A stretch of DNA of 64,000 bases, from positions 5,693,501 to 5,757,500 of the forward strand of contig OZ025207.1 in the NCBI GenBank assembly GCA_964019055.1, written 5' to 3'. The notes beneath the pieces are model-generated. The model was not told the DNA's origin. It did no database searches and was given only the letters and a program-made list of their open reading frames with translations. A program made the translations under genes and the position numbers. Positions 49,747 through 58,830 of this stretch are shown here, piece by piece. This stretch comes from Anthopleura xanthogrammica (Eukaryota; Cnidaria; Anthozoa; Actiniaria; Actiniidae). The stretch's first letter is position 1. Every line of letters starts with the position of its first letter.

Positions 49747-51079
49747 TTAAAACGTCGTGTTATCGGTAAAAGAAAATTCTCAGCCAAAAAAAAAATGTTC
49801 AGCAAAAAACACCTTTTTTCACCAAAAATCTCATTTTCTCACCAAAAACTTCATTTTATCAGCAAAAACGTCGTGTTTTCAGCCAATACGTTTTTTTCAT
49901 CAGCAATAATGTCGTGTTTTCGGCAAAAAAGTCATCCCATCAGCAAAAAACCTCATTGTTAGGGTTAAAATGACCTTTTTTCAGCAAAAATGCTTTTTTC
50001 TCAGCAAAACCCTCTTTTTCTCACCAAAAATGTGCTGTTCGCGCCCAAAATGTGCTTTTAGCAGTGAAAACGTCGTGTTATCGGCAAAAGAAAATTCTCA
50101 GCCAAAAAAAAATGTTCAGCCAAAAACACCTTTTTTCACCAAAAATCTCATTTTCTCACCAAAACCTTCATTTTATCAGCCAAAACGTCGTGTTTTCAGC
50201 CAATACGTTTTTTTCATCAGCAATAATGTCGTGTTTTTGGCAAAAAAGTCATCCCATCAGCAAAAAACCTCATTGTTAGGGTTAAAATGACCTTTTTTCA
50301 GCAAAAATGCTTTTTTCTCAGCAAAACACTCTTTTTCTCATCAAAAATGTGCTGTTCGCGCCCAAAATGTGCTTTTAGCAGTGAAAACGTCGTGTTATCG
50401 GAAAAAGAAAATTCTCAGCCAAAAACACCTTTTTTCACCAAAAATCTCATTTTCTCACCAAAAACTTCATTTTATCAGCCAAAACGTCGTGTTTTCAGCC
50501 AATACGTTTTTTTCATCACCAAAAATGTCGTGTTTTTGGCAAAAGAGTCATCCCATCAGCAAAAAACCTCATTTTTAGGGTTAATATGACCTTTTTTCAG
50601 CAAAAATGCTTTTTTCTCAGCAAAACCCTCTTTTTCTCACCAAAAATGTGCTGTTCCCGCCCAAAATGTGCTTTTAGCAGTGAAAACATCGTGTTATCTG
50701 AAAAAGAAAATTCATAGCCAAAAAAAAATGTTCAGCAAAAAACACCTTTTTTTACCAAAAATCTCATTTTCTCACCAAAAACTTCTTTTTATCAGCCAAA
50801 ACGTCGTGTTTTCAGCCAATACGTTTTTTTCATCAGCAATAATGTCGTGTTTTTGGCAAAAAAGTCATCCCATCAGCAAAAAACCTCATTGTTGGGGTTA
50901 AAATGACCTTTTTTCAGCAAAAATGCTTTTTTCTCAGCAAAACCCTCTTTTTCTCACCAAAAATGTGCTGTTCGCGCCCAAAATGTGCTTTTAGCAGTGA
51001 AAACGTCGTGTTATCGGCAAAAGAAAATTCTCAGCCAAAAAAAAATGTTCAGCAAAAAACACCTTTTTTCACCAAAAAT
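49747..51079 (+). repeat. 317-bp satellite array, block 3
   Basis: About 4.2 monomers between the two large insertions. It starts with the right TTAA duplication (49747-49750) and continues the monomer cut at 43039. One monomer, near 50420, lacks the AAAAAAAATGTTCAGC unit. It ends in CACCAAAAAT at 51079, the target of the Ngaro-like element. Confidence 0.95.
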
Positions 51080-51316
51080 AAAATATTTGCTCGCAAATAG
51101 GGATTTTATGTTTTCCCGGCTAATCTGTTTGTCTTGTATTGATCTATGATGACTGATAAGATTGTTATGTAAGTGCATCATACGGGCATTTGAAAGGGGG
51201 TATTTCCCGGAGTCATTCCTCTAACCCCCCTCTGGGGGATTTATAAGGCAGCGTTGTGTGACGGTGCGGTCTTTCTCAACTTAACAACCTCGGCGTTGAA
51301 GAGAACGTGTTTTGAC
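51080..51316 (+). repeat. Split direct repeat A1
   Basis: A 237-bp repeat, matching 62115-62351 with two differences. It opens with the hairpin TATTTG-ctcg-CAAATA (51084-51099) almost at the junction. It also holds a CCCCC-ctct-GGGGG hairpin and the promoter elements listed next. Confidence 0.93.
51240..51280 (+). promoter_or_regulatory. Putative TATA box and initiator in A1
   Basis: TTTATAAGG at 51240-51248 is followed about 30 bases later by CTTTCTCAAC, a pyrimidine-rich TCA initiator-like sequence near 51275. This places a transcript start inside A1. The same sequence in A2 (about 62275-62315) would drive transcription rightward out of the element. Confidence 0.5.
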
Positions 51317-51348
51317 ACAGATCGTTGTTTGGTTTTTCTTGGTTAAAA

Positions 51349-51512
51349 GGTAAGTTTATACTCTTTCCTTGGGCTTTTAATGTTTAGACTATTGCATTGC
51401 CCATTGTGATTCTTATTAGGTGCTTCTTAGGTCATTGTTCGAGCGCAGTTAGTTAGTAGTAAATCTGTGTTTTACTCGAGTGGCGTTCTTTGTTTGTCCT
51501 TTTGTTTCTTAG
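51349..51512 (+). other. Leader intron: donor and proximal acceptor
   Basis: AAAAG|GTAAGT gives an excellent 5' splice site with GT at 51350-51351. A T-rich tract ending TTTCTTAG (51511-51512) gives an acceptor just before the hydrolase ATG. A second good acceptor, TTATGTTGCAG, ends at 57805, six bases before the gag ATG. Alternative use of the two acceptors would give hydrolase or Gag-Pol messages from one promoter. Confidence 0.5.
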
Positions 51513-51529
51513 CTTTCACGAGGTCTCGG

Positions 51530-52114
51530 ATGGCTTCAGCAGTGCCCAAGGTCCTTATCTTAGGCCATTCCTTTGTAAGACGTTTAAGTAGTGATTTAAG
51601 TAGGTGTTTTGACTTAAGGGCTTGTGCGGATTTCAAGCTTTAGGGCACTGCTTCAGTTTCTTTACACGGTGTGGGCGGGCGAACGGTAGCAACGCTTCGT
51701 TTGTTTGACCTTCATATTATTCGCCGTTTATCCCCCGATATTGTTATTTTAGAAATAGGGACGAACGACCTTTCTCGTTTAAGGCCTGAGGTTGTAGGAT
51801 CGGCTATTGAGGAATTAGTTCAAATTTTAATTGAGCATTTTTCGGTTCGCGTTGTAGGAGTATGCCATGTCATACCACGTGGCGTTTCATACGCCGATTC
51901 ATCCTTGTTTCTCGAACGCGTACTAATTCTTAACAAGTACCTCGAGATCGTTTTCGATTCTTTTCATAACGTCTTTTGCTGGCGTCATAGGGAATTTAAT
52001 CATCCGGCTAAGGATTTTTATTTACCAGATGGGGTTCATTTGAACCCCTCTGGCCAGTATTTGTTGTACCGTAGCTATCGCGGTGCCATTTTACGTGCAC
52101 TTTCTCTACTTTAG
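51530..52114 (+). pseudogene. SGNH-family hydrolase ORF with in-frame stop
   Basis: A 194-codon frame starting ATG at 51530. It shows all SGNH blocks: LGHSF with the serine nucleophile S14, the block II glycine in GVGGRT (about 49-50), GTND with N79, and DGVHLN with D167 and H170. SGNH/GDSL enzymes are esterases or lipases. Such domains are known as extra modules in some tyrosine-recombinase retroelements and in CR1-like LINEs, where their role is unclear. The frame is broken by TAG at 51641-51643, between blocks I and II; everything else is open, so the break is recent or an assembly error. It lies downstream of the leader splice acceptor and upstream of the nested transposon. Confidence 0.8.
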
Positions 52115-52218
52115 AACGTTGGAATTTTGCCTTGTCACCGGCTGTTGTTTTTTGTTTATTTTGCGAGCTTGACTCGCATTATATTTGTGGTTTATCCACG
52201 TTTTTTGCCTTCGGGCTT
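52115..52218 (+). other. Ngaro-like intergenic segment with small hairpins
   Basis: Non-coding sequence between the hydrolase stop and the nested transposon. It has three short hairpins in a row: GCGAG-cttga-CTCGC (52163-52177), GTGG-tttat-CCAC (52187-52199) and GCC-ttcg-GGC (52207-52216), the last a UUCG-type tetraloop with a C-G closing pair. Confidence 0.6.
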
Positions 52219-52671
52219 ACGAGGTTTACACGTCGGGCCCGTGCCCCTCAAAAAAACGCCGGGGTTCCTTTGGTATGACGCCATATTGGACGTGCGTTGT
52301 TTTCGGGAGAATGGTACCGAGTTCCCGAAGTCAATATTCATGATCTTTTGGCCTTTCGTATAACTTCCGTGATTCTCCGATTGCCGATCTAAAGTCGGGA
52401 ATTGAACAGGCTTTCAAAGACCTTTGTCCTGACACGAAACATGGCGGCTTTGGTTGTATTTTTGTATTTTTTGTCTTTCGCGCGAACATAGTACTTCGCC
52501 GAAATGACTTTTTAACAGAAAAGTGATAATTTATACCGTTGTTTTTTTTTTTTAATGAATGGCTGGTGTGGTCTCTTTCTCCAAGACATAAAACTACAGT
52601 TTTTATATTGAATCTTGTTCTTTTTACTTTTTGGAATTTCGCCTTCGTTGTTAAGTTTTTGCTTTACAAAC
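52219..52671 (+). other. Nested element left end and 5' region
   Basis: Imperfect inverted repeat at about 52219-52268, then non-coding sequence up to the first ATG of the plus-strand gene. A short upstream frame begins ATGGCGGC at 52441 and closes after 16 codons. The minus-strand partner gene also begins ATGGCGGC, so the two gene starts may share sequence by descent or by chance. Confidence 0.45.
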
Positions 52672-55327
52672 ATGCGCCGTTTCGACGTTGGCTCATACAT
52701 GAAAAAGAAGAAGGAGGCAAGAGAGAATATCGTGATGGCCAGGAGAGATCTACAAGAAAATCTGGGCCAGCTAAAAGAAATTGAACAAGAAATTGCCATA
52801 ACTGGGAAAAATATCAAGGAGAAGGAGTCCGAACACAGTACGCTAAATAAGAAGGTATACTAAATGGCATATTTAACAGATATTTGGCTGCAGTAATCAT
52901 GATTGTCTATTGGTATTTAAATGTCAGATATTGATTGCTACGTACAGCTGTAAGCTCTCGAACCTTTTCTAAAATAGCTTAACTTACATGATGATCTTAG
53001 CTTCGAATTCCTTTGAAGTTTAGCTACTGTATGTCTTAGGTGTGATATAAAACTTATTGCTAAAAGCATAGTTAACTAAAACTTTCTTTGCTTAAAAGCT
53101 TACATTGTATATAAATTCAGGTTGGGTTGTTAGTGGAAGAAATAGAGGAATTACACGAGATAGATAAAGAGTTGTCAAGAGGGAAGAAAAATAGGATGTC
53201 AGAAAAAAATGTGAGACTGAGGCAGAAAACACCAACCTTGTCAAAGAATGGAAAGCTGACTATTAGTGAGACAGTGGCTAGGCAGAGACGAAGTGAAACC
53301 TTACAGGCAGCACGAGAAATCCATGGAGATACAGAGGGAAACAAAGCAAGCACAGTTGGTTTGATAGATACAGCACTCAAGAGATGTTCCATGAAAGTAT
53401 TAGAGGAAGCAATGATGACTAGTGATAAAGTAAAAAAGATATTGCCTAAGGTTTACAAGAAAGAGATAAGCAATTATGAATCTTCTACAGATGCGTGTCA
53501 GTTTATTATAGCGGTGGGGTAATGGGTAAACGTAAGTATAGAAGGCTATACAGAGATAGTGCTTATAATAGTAACTCTAAAGGTAGTCAGGTTGTGCGTA
53601 TATCTGTTGGTAATTGTCCACTTCCAAGGCTTGTGTCGTACAATAAGCTAATGCCGTTTATCAAGTCCATACCCAAGGGTACTATACTGAGTGTAGCTGA
53701 CACCCTTTGTGAAAGTTTAGCGAATAGAGAGAAGGTAAGAGGATGTTACAGAAATTTGAAGGAAACACTGCTTGTGTTGGCAAAATTCTATCTGTCTAAA
53801 TGTAGTGGATATGAATTGATATGGTTTGATGAGCCTTATAAATTTTATTTTTCAAAAGGTGGAGATGGAGCCCCATTCGGGAAAGACGACACAGCATGTG
53901 CCTGGCTTGTTAGTTTCTTAAACATAGGGCATGGATGTTTAAGCAGCAATGAGAATTACATCATTTTTGGTGCTAACTGCAGTGAAAGTTGCTTACCTGT
54001 CCAAAGATATGTTTCCATGCTTTTAAAAGAAATCCAAGTCATTGAAAAAGAAACATATCCAATAGTCATTGATACTGGTTCCTCTGTTAATGTTAAATTT
54101 GTGGTTGGGGAACTTCCCAATGACTTAAAAATGGTTGCTTTTCTTTCGGGAGAATTAAGTAACAGTGCAAAGTATTTTTCATCATTTGCAGATGTCACTT
54201 ATGAAAATGGTTGTAATACTGAGGGGACATATGGAAGAAATTCCACTGACACATGGAAACCTTGGCAGTATAACAACCGGATAAAGGTGGTTGAAAGTGT
54301 TGAACAACTGAAGGCTAAGTTGTCAAAACAGAAGCTTGCAAAAGCAACTATAAGAACTAAAATCACGAAACACATCGCACAACAACATTCTAGACAGGAA
54401 TTCAAACCTCTTATTGGTCAACTTGTTGACCGAATTCATGTAGACCCACTTCACTTGAAAAACAATGCTTGCGCTCATGCACACAGAATCCTTTTGGGTG
54501 TAGTCATACAGCTTTGTAACCTGAAATCATTAAACATCAAATGTTTTGAACAGCTACCACAGAGTTCCCCTCTTGTAATATATATTAATACATTGATAAA
54601 GAAGTGTAATCTTTCCAGACTTGCAAAGAGGATCATTAAGTGGTTTGACGAGTTCTCCAAGGATGACAGAAGTTTTGATTACCGGTTTACAGGTAAGGAC
54701 TCTCGTGGGTTTTTGCATAACTTCATGTTCTTGATTTCAGCTGTGGAACCACTGGCTAAGACTGGTTCGAATGCCCAGAGGAAATTTCATTTTCTTGCTT
54801 ACTTGTGCCTTACTCTGAGAGATTGTGTTTCACTGTTTAGTCGCTTGAATATATCCTCTGAACAGTTAAGACAACTTGAACACCTTTGTGATTCATATTT
54901 TCTCTGCAATATTATTTTCTTCACTTTCCATCCAACTGTCTGGACATTGTCTCATGTAGTTCCAGTCCATGTAAAGGAAATGAAGCAGAAGTATGGAATG
55001 GGTCTGGGTCTAAATTCAATGGAAGGGAGGGAAGCGAAACACATTTCAATTTCTAGGTACAGCCAAAACTCCACAACAAATGACCGATGGGAACAAACCT
55101 TCATGCATGAGTATGTTTCGCTGATCTGGCTCCGTGACAGAGGATACAACAGGTCAAAACCTCTCAAATCATGCATACCATACATACCAAAAAGGGTAGG
55201 TGTTGGGTTTTGCTATTGTGGATGTGAAGTGTCAAATGGTCAGACTGAATGTAAGTTTTGCCTCCATCCACTGAGAAACTACATTAAATTGTGTATAAAA
55301 GACAGGAAATACATGCCCTTCCAATAG
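52672..55327 (+). pseudogene. Transposase-like gene of nested element, one frameshift
   Basis: Exon 1 (ATG 52672 to 52854) and exon 2 (from 53121) join in phase 0 across GTATAC...TTCAG, giving a Lys/Glu-rich, coiled-coil-like N-terminus. The frame is lost near 53490-53497, where an apparent 1-nt deletion moves coding from the frame ending at 53522 to the frame ending at 55327. Numbering from 53495: D124 in GGDGAPFG, D210 in LPND, a D(2)H motif DPLH at 317-320, an H(4)H pair H487/H492, and E510 in MEGREAKH 18 residues later. A Cys-rich tail (CYCGCEV, CKFC) follows. The D...D...D(2)H...H(4)H...E order resembles RAG1/Transib and related DDE transposases with an insertion domain, but no C(2)C pair is seen, so kinship is a hypothesis. 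AATAAA at 55573 could end the message. Confidence 0.6.
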
Positions 55328-56580
55328 AAACAAGATATCACAAGGTAATTTTATGTTCTATGTTTGTCAGCTACACTCTTGGGTCTTAAGGCAGTGGGAG
55401 AAAACTTTGAACATAATTAAGTTAAGCTAGCAAAACAGGGCTTTGAATTGTTTTATACAAAATTAAATATGGGACTTTGTAAAAAGTAAGAGCTTGTCAA
55501 TATTGTTTACTGAGCCTGGCTTGGGTGCGATAAAATTTTTGCTGGAAAAGTGGACAATTTAACCAATGTTTTAATAAACTATTGAAAGCTATTATTGAAG
55601 TTTTCTTCTCTATTGATTTACTCCCCATCCCTTTCAACAAAAAAAAGAAAAAGAAAGAAAGAAAAAGATTATATAAAACAGATATATGCTCAACCTGAAT
55701 TATCTAGTAGGTAACATATTAGCTACAATATTAGATCATGGATAGCAAATATACAAGAAAAAACCAACATTGCTTGCTCTAGCTGCATTTTAGAAACAAA
55801 GTACTATGGGGTAAACAAAGCTAATCTGCATTATTGTGAATACTTATCTTTTTTACCAAGACAGCTAGGCAATATTTATTGCAAAACTATTTATCTATAA
55901 AGCTGTAGCTGCATTTCTTGTTAATATTTATCTTTTTATCAAGACAGCTAGGCAATATTTATTGCAAAACTATTTATCTATAAAGCTGTAGCTGCATTTC
56001 TTGTTAATATTTATCTTTTTATCAAGACAGCTAGGCAATTGCTGGGTTTTTTATTGACTGATTAAAGTCTTTGAATCTCATTTTCGGCTCAAAATGATGG
56101 TCAAACCTTGACCACTTGTGATTCTGCTGATAAGCATTCCACTCGACACAGGAAATGAGGTCTTGTGAAACCCAGCAATTATTTATCAGGGACAAAGGAG
56201 ATGATGGAGAGGGGAAAGTTAGGGGGGATGGGGGAATAAGGCTTTTCTTAATAGTCTCTTCTGTTTTTGTTTTAATTTTTGCCATCCCTCTCCCTCACAC
56301 AGTTTTTAGATTACTCTTTGGTCTTTATGTATTACATTTTTACCATCTGAATTGTATGAGGAAGTGAACACAAATATTTGAGTTTGTCAAATCAGACAGA
56401 TGTATTTTGTATATTTATACATTAACATAATCAAATAAATGTATGTTACATGTGGAGTCAGTAATGCATTTTTTTACAATGATGTGTTGGGAGCTTGCTC
56501 ACTTAATGCAAGGTAAAGCTTTACAGATCAGGTACCAGTGTTAAAAACTACTAATAGTAAACAAAAAAGTCACTTTTGGT
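55328..56580. other. Non-coding gap between convergent genes
   Basis: AT-rich sequence with polyadenylation-like AATAAA at 55573-55578 and 56434-56439 on the plus strand. It contains an 83-bp tandem repeat, listed separately, and short low-complexity A/G stretches near 55640. No gene is supported. Confidence 0.6.
55841..56039. repeat. 83-bp minisatellite, about 2.4 copies
   Basis: The word AAGACAGCTAGGC recurs at 55858, 55941 and 56024, a constant 83-bp period. The last two units are nearly identical; the first differs slightly (TTTTTTACC versus TTTTTATC). It lies between the two convergent genes of the nested transposon. Confidence 0.9.
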
Positions 56581-57372
56581 TTATGAACCGTGTTGAGGGC
56601 ATCCAAAAGAATTCCACTCACAAAAGTGGAATGAAATGGTCAATTCTTCCTTGCTGAACTTATAAAAAAAGGCAAAATCTTTCACATCAGAAACGAAGAC
56701 ACTTAGTTTGTGATTTCTTCTCTTGCCAGATGCCAGTGTTCTCTTGAAGAACTTATTTACATCATGGTTTTCCTTTCCAGACAGCAAGCAAAATAAAACT
56801 TTCACTGACTGAATACAGGTCAAAGAGATCACTTCGCCTTTCTTGTTTTTACTTTGAAAACAATGTGGTTCATTTAACAATCTGTCCTTGGAAGTTTTCA
56901 CTAAGCGAGTAATAAAGTTAAATAATTCAAAGGGAATAGCGCGGTGTATTTCAGCGTAGTAAGGAGTCTTTACTCGAACTCTTCCAGCAAGTCTGCGATA
57001 AATTGTATGCAGCCAAAGGTCTGATTCTCTTTTAAATACTTGGGCACACGGGAAGCTTGAAGAGAGTAATATGTCAGACCTTGAGGTTTCATAAGACTTT
57101 GCATGGCGTGATAACTTCATTAAAGGTAGCAAAACTTCCGTTGCAGCCTCTTGAAAAAAGCAGGTATTAAAATTGTTGTCATCCTTTTTAAATCCCTCCA
57201 AAATCTTGAATAATTCTTTCTCGTCCTCCTCTTCATCGTTTTCTATCCAATCCTTTAGTTCTTTCTCATCCTCCTCTTCCTCGTTTCCTGCATTTTATTC
57301 AATTTCATCCCCTTCTATATCCTCTAAAACCAGCTCTAGAACTTGCTCAGTGGTAAAACAACCGGCCGCCAT
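56581..57372 (-). pseudogene. Convergent partner gene of nested element, unknown function
   Basis: Reads from ATG at 57372 down to a stop at 56581, about 263 codons. The frame is open except for one TAA about 25 codons in (near 57297), at the edge of a very acidic stretch rich in EEEEDEKEL. Because the frame continues on both sides of it, I read this as a broken gene rather than a short one. The C-terminal 200 residues are rich in Phe, Lys and Arg with scattered Cys and His (CFQSKNKKG, HFCEW, CPQHG). I recognise no domain; there are no Kelch repeats. Sharing an element and facing a transposase, it may be an accessory protein for transposition; that is inference. Confidence 0.5.
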
Positions 57373-57462
57373 TTTGTTTTAGTGCGCAACACCGCTGAAC
57401 ACAAAAAATGTCAAACACGGCGATTTTTTCATAAGCGCGGGCCCGGCGTGTTATATCCTCGT

Positions 57463-57811
57463 TTTGTTGGTAAGGTTTTGTAAGCCGTTTGTACGTGTCC
57501 ACTCGTACCGTTTGGCTTCCTTACTGTATTGAGGTTGTTATTACCTCTGTTATTGTTCATTTGTGGCATCACGGAAAGCTTTTTCGTCGACTTAACGTCT
57601 GACAGGTTTTTCCTGCCACTTTTATTCGTTTATACAGCCTGTGGCTTGGTTTTGTTCCAATCAAGTTTTTGATTTTCAAATTGCTTTTGTTTGATTTAAA
57701 ATTTTCATTGTCTGGTTTGCTTAAGTGGATGACTTTGTTTAGTCTATCTGAGTTGCCTAGTTTATTTGGCTATAGTTGTCTGCATACCCCTTCTTTATGT
57801 TGCAGGTCACT
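57463..57811 (+). other. Gag leader with stacked hairpins and splice acceptor
   Basis: Non-coding Ngaro-like sequence resuming after the nested element. Hairpins: GTACG-8 nt-CGTAC (57491-57508) inside AAGCC/GGCTT (57482-57518), GAGGT-tgttatt-ACCTC (57531-57547), CAGG-ttttt-CCTG (57603-57615) and AGCC-tgt-GGCT (57636-57646). The acceptor CCCCTTCTTTATGTTGCAG ends at 57805 and the gag ATG is at 57812. Confidence 0.55.
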
Positions 57812-58830
57812 ATGCCCAATCGTAAGAGGAATTCTGTTAAGAGTGCTGAGGGACCTGCAAAAAGAACAAGAAGAGCCAAGGTCTCCCATGAAGGGAATTC
57901 TGATTCGCCCCCTCAAGAAGCCAGCATTCCAGACAGTGTTGTGGACACAATAGTGAAGAAAGTGGTTGCCCAAGTCACCAGACAGTTGTCCACAAACCAA
58001 CACCATGAGGCTGAGGATGAGAACGACGTGAGAGAGGTAAATATTGGTGATGATGATGTCCCTCCTAAAGATCTTGCTACTGGCTTGGTAGAAGATTCCG
58101 CAGACATAATCAAGTCAGCCATCACAGGTGAGATAAAAGAGGTTATGCCTGCAAACATGTTCACCTCCCCAAGCTTGCCCATTGATGCCAGGGTCTCTGA
58201 CAAACTACAACCAAAATTTGGGCTAATGAATTTATAGACTTTGGGCAGCTACTGTCCAATCCGGTTCTTGAAGGGAAGTTCCAGCTCACCATTGGGTCAG
58301 GGAAGGACAGTGCTCAGGCATTATGCCTGGAACCAATATCCAACAACAAGAAAATCGTTTCTATTGACAAATGGCTTAGAGCCTTTCATGTCTTTGTTGG
58401 GGTATATACCCGTAAACACTCGAGTGAGGCACCTGCCCTCATGAAGTATGGGGAGGTTGTGCAGGATTTGGCAGCTCGGGGGCATGACTGGCGGTTCTAT
58501 GATGAGAATTTTAGATTTTTGAGGAGGAAACAAACCTCATCTTTGCCCTGGTCTAAGATTCATTGGGAGTTGTGGATGCGTTCCCAGCAATGCTTGTCTG
58601 GCAAGCCTGCATCTCAGCCCTCAGTTTCTAAACCAAGGTCAGACACTCGTGCCCCAAAAGGGTACTGTTTCAAATTTAGTCGTGGGGCTGATTGTAGTGG
58701 TTGCGCTTACAAGCATTGCTGCCACAAATGCGAGGGTCCTCATTCCCCAAAATTTTGTAATTTTCGTGCCCAAGGCAAATCCAAAGGTACAACCCCAGCT
58801 GTCAAGTCCTCCAATTCCTCACAATCTTGA
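57812..58830 (+). pseudogene. Gag of the Ngaro-like element, frameshifted
   Basis: Starts at ATG 57812, directly after a good splice acceptor. The first part, in one frame to about 58213, is basic (KRKRNS-like, KRTRRAK), then acidic. At the A run 58213-58216 one A is missing, so the frame ends at 58237, while the rest continues in another frame to 58830. The second part includes the conserved-looking segment ending EVVQDLAARGHDWRFYD and a Cys/His knuckle near the end: C-x3-F, C-x2-C, H-C-x2-C, H-x4-C. Such a C-terminal zinc-binding Gag is usual for DIRS/Ngaro elements and should bind element RNA. Restored length is about 339 residues. A homopolymer indel could also be a sequencing error. Confidence 0.75.

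Larger units (their letters stand above)
52219..57462. mobile_element. Nested two-gene transposon with imperfect inverted ends
   Basis: About 5.24 kb lying between the hydrolase and gag genes, foreign to the Ngaro gene order. The left end, from ACGAGG (52219), and the reverse complement of the right end (57462 downward) share an imperfect inverted repeat of about 50 bp: ACGAGG, then CACGNCGGGCCCGNGC, then an A run and CGCCG. No clear target duplication was found, so end positions are approximate. It holds a plus-strand transposase-like gene (52672-55327) and a convergent minus-strand gene (57372-56581). Both genes carry breaks, so this copy is probably dead. Superfamily not identified. Confidence 0.6.

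Noticed and set aside
52127..52363. Frame after the hydrolase (78 codons)
   Set aside because: It crosses the left end of the nested transposon and has no recognisable domain.
57173..57382. Serine-rich 69-codon plus-strand frame
   Set aside because: It is the complement of the acidic GAG/GAA-rich stretch of the minus-strand gene.
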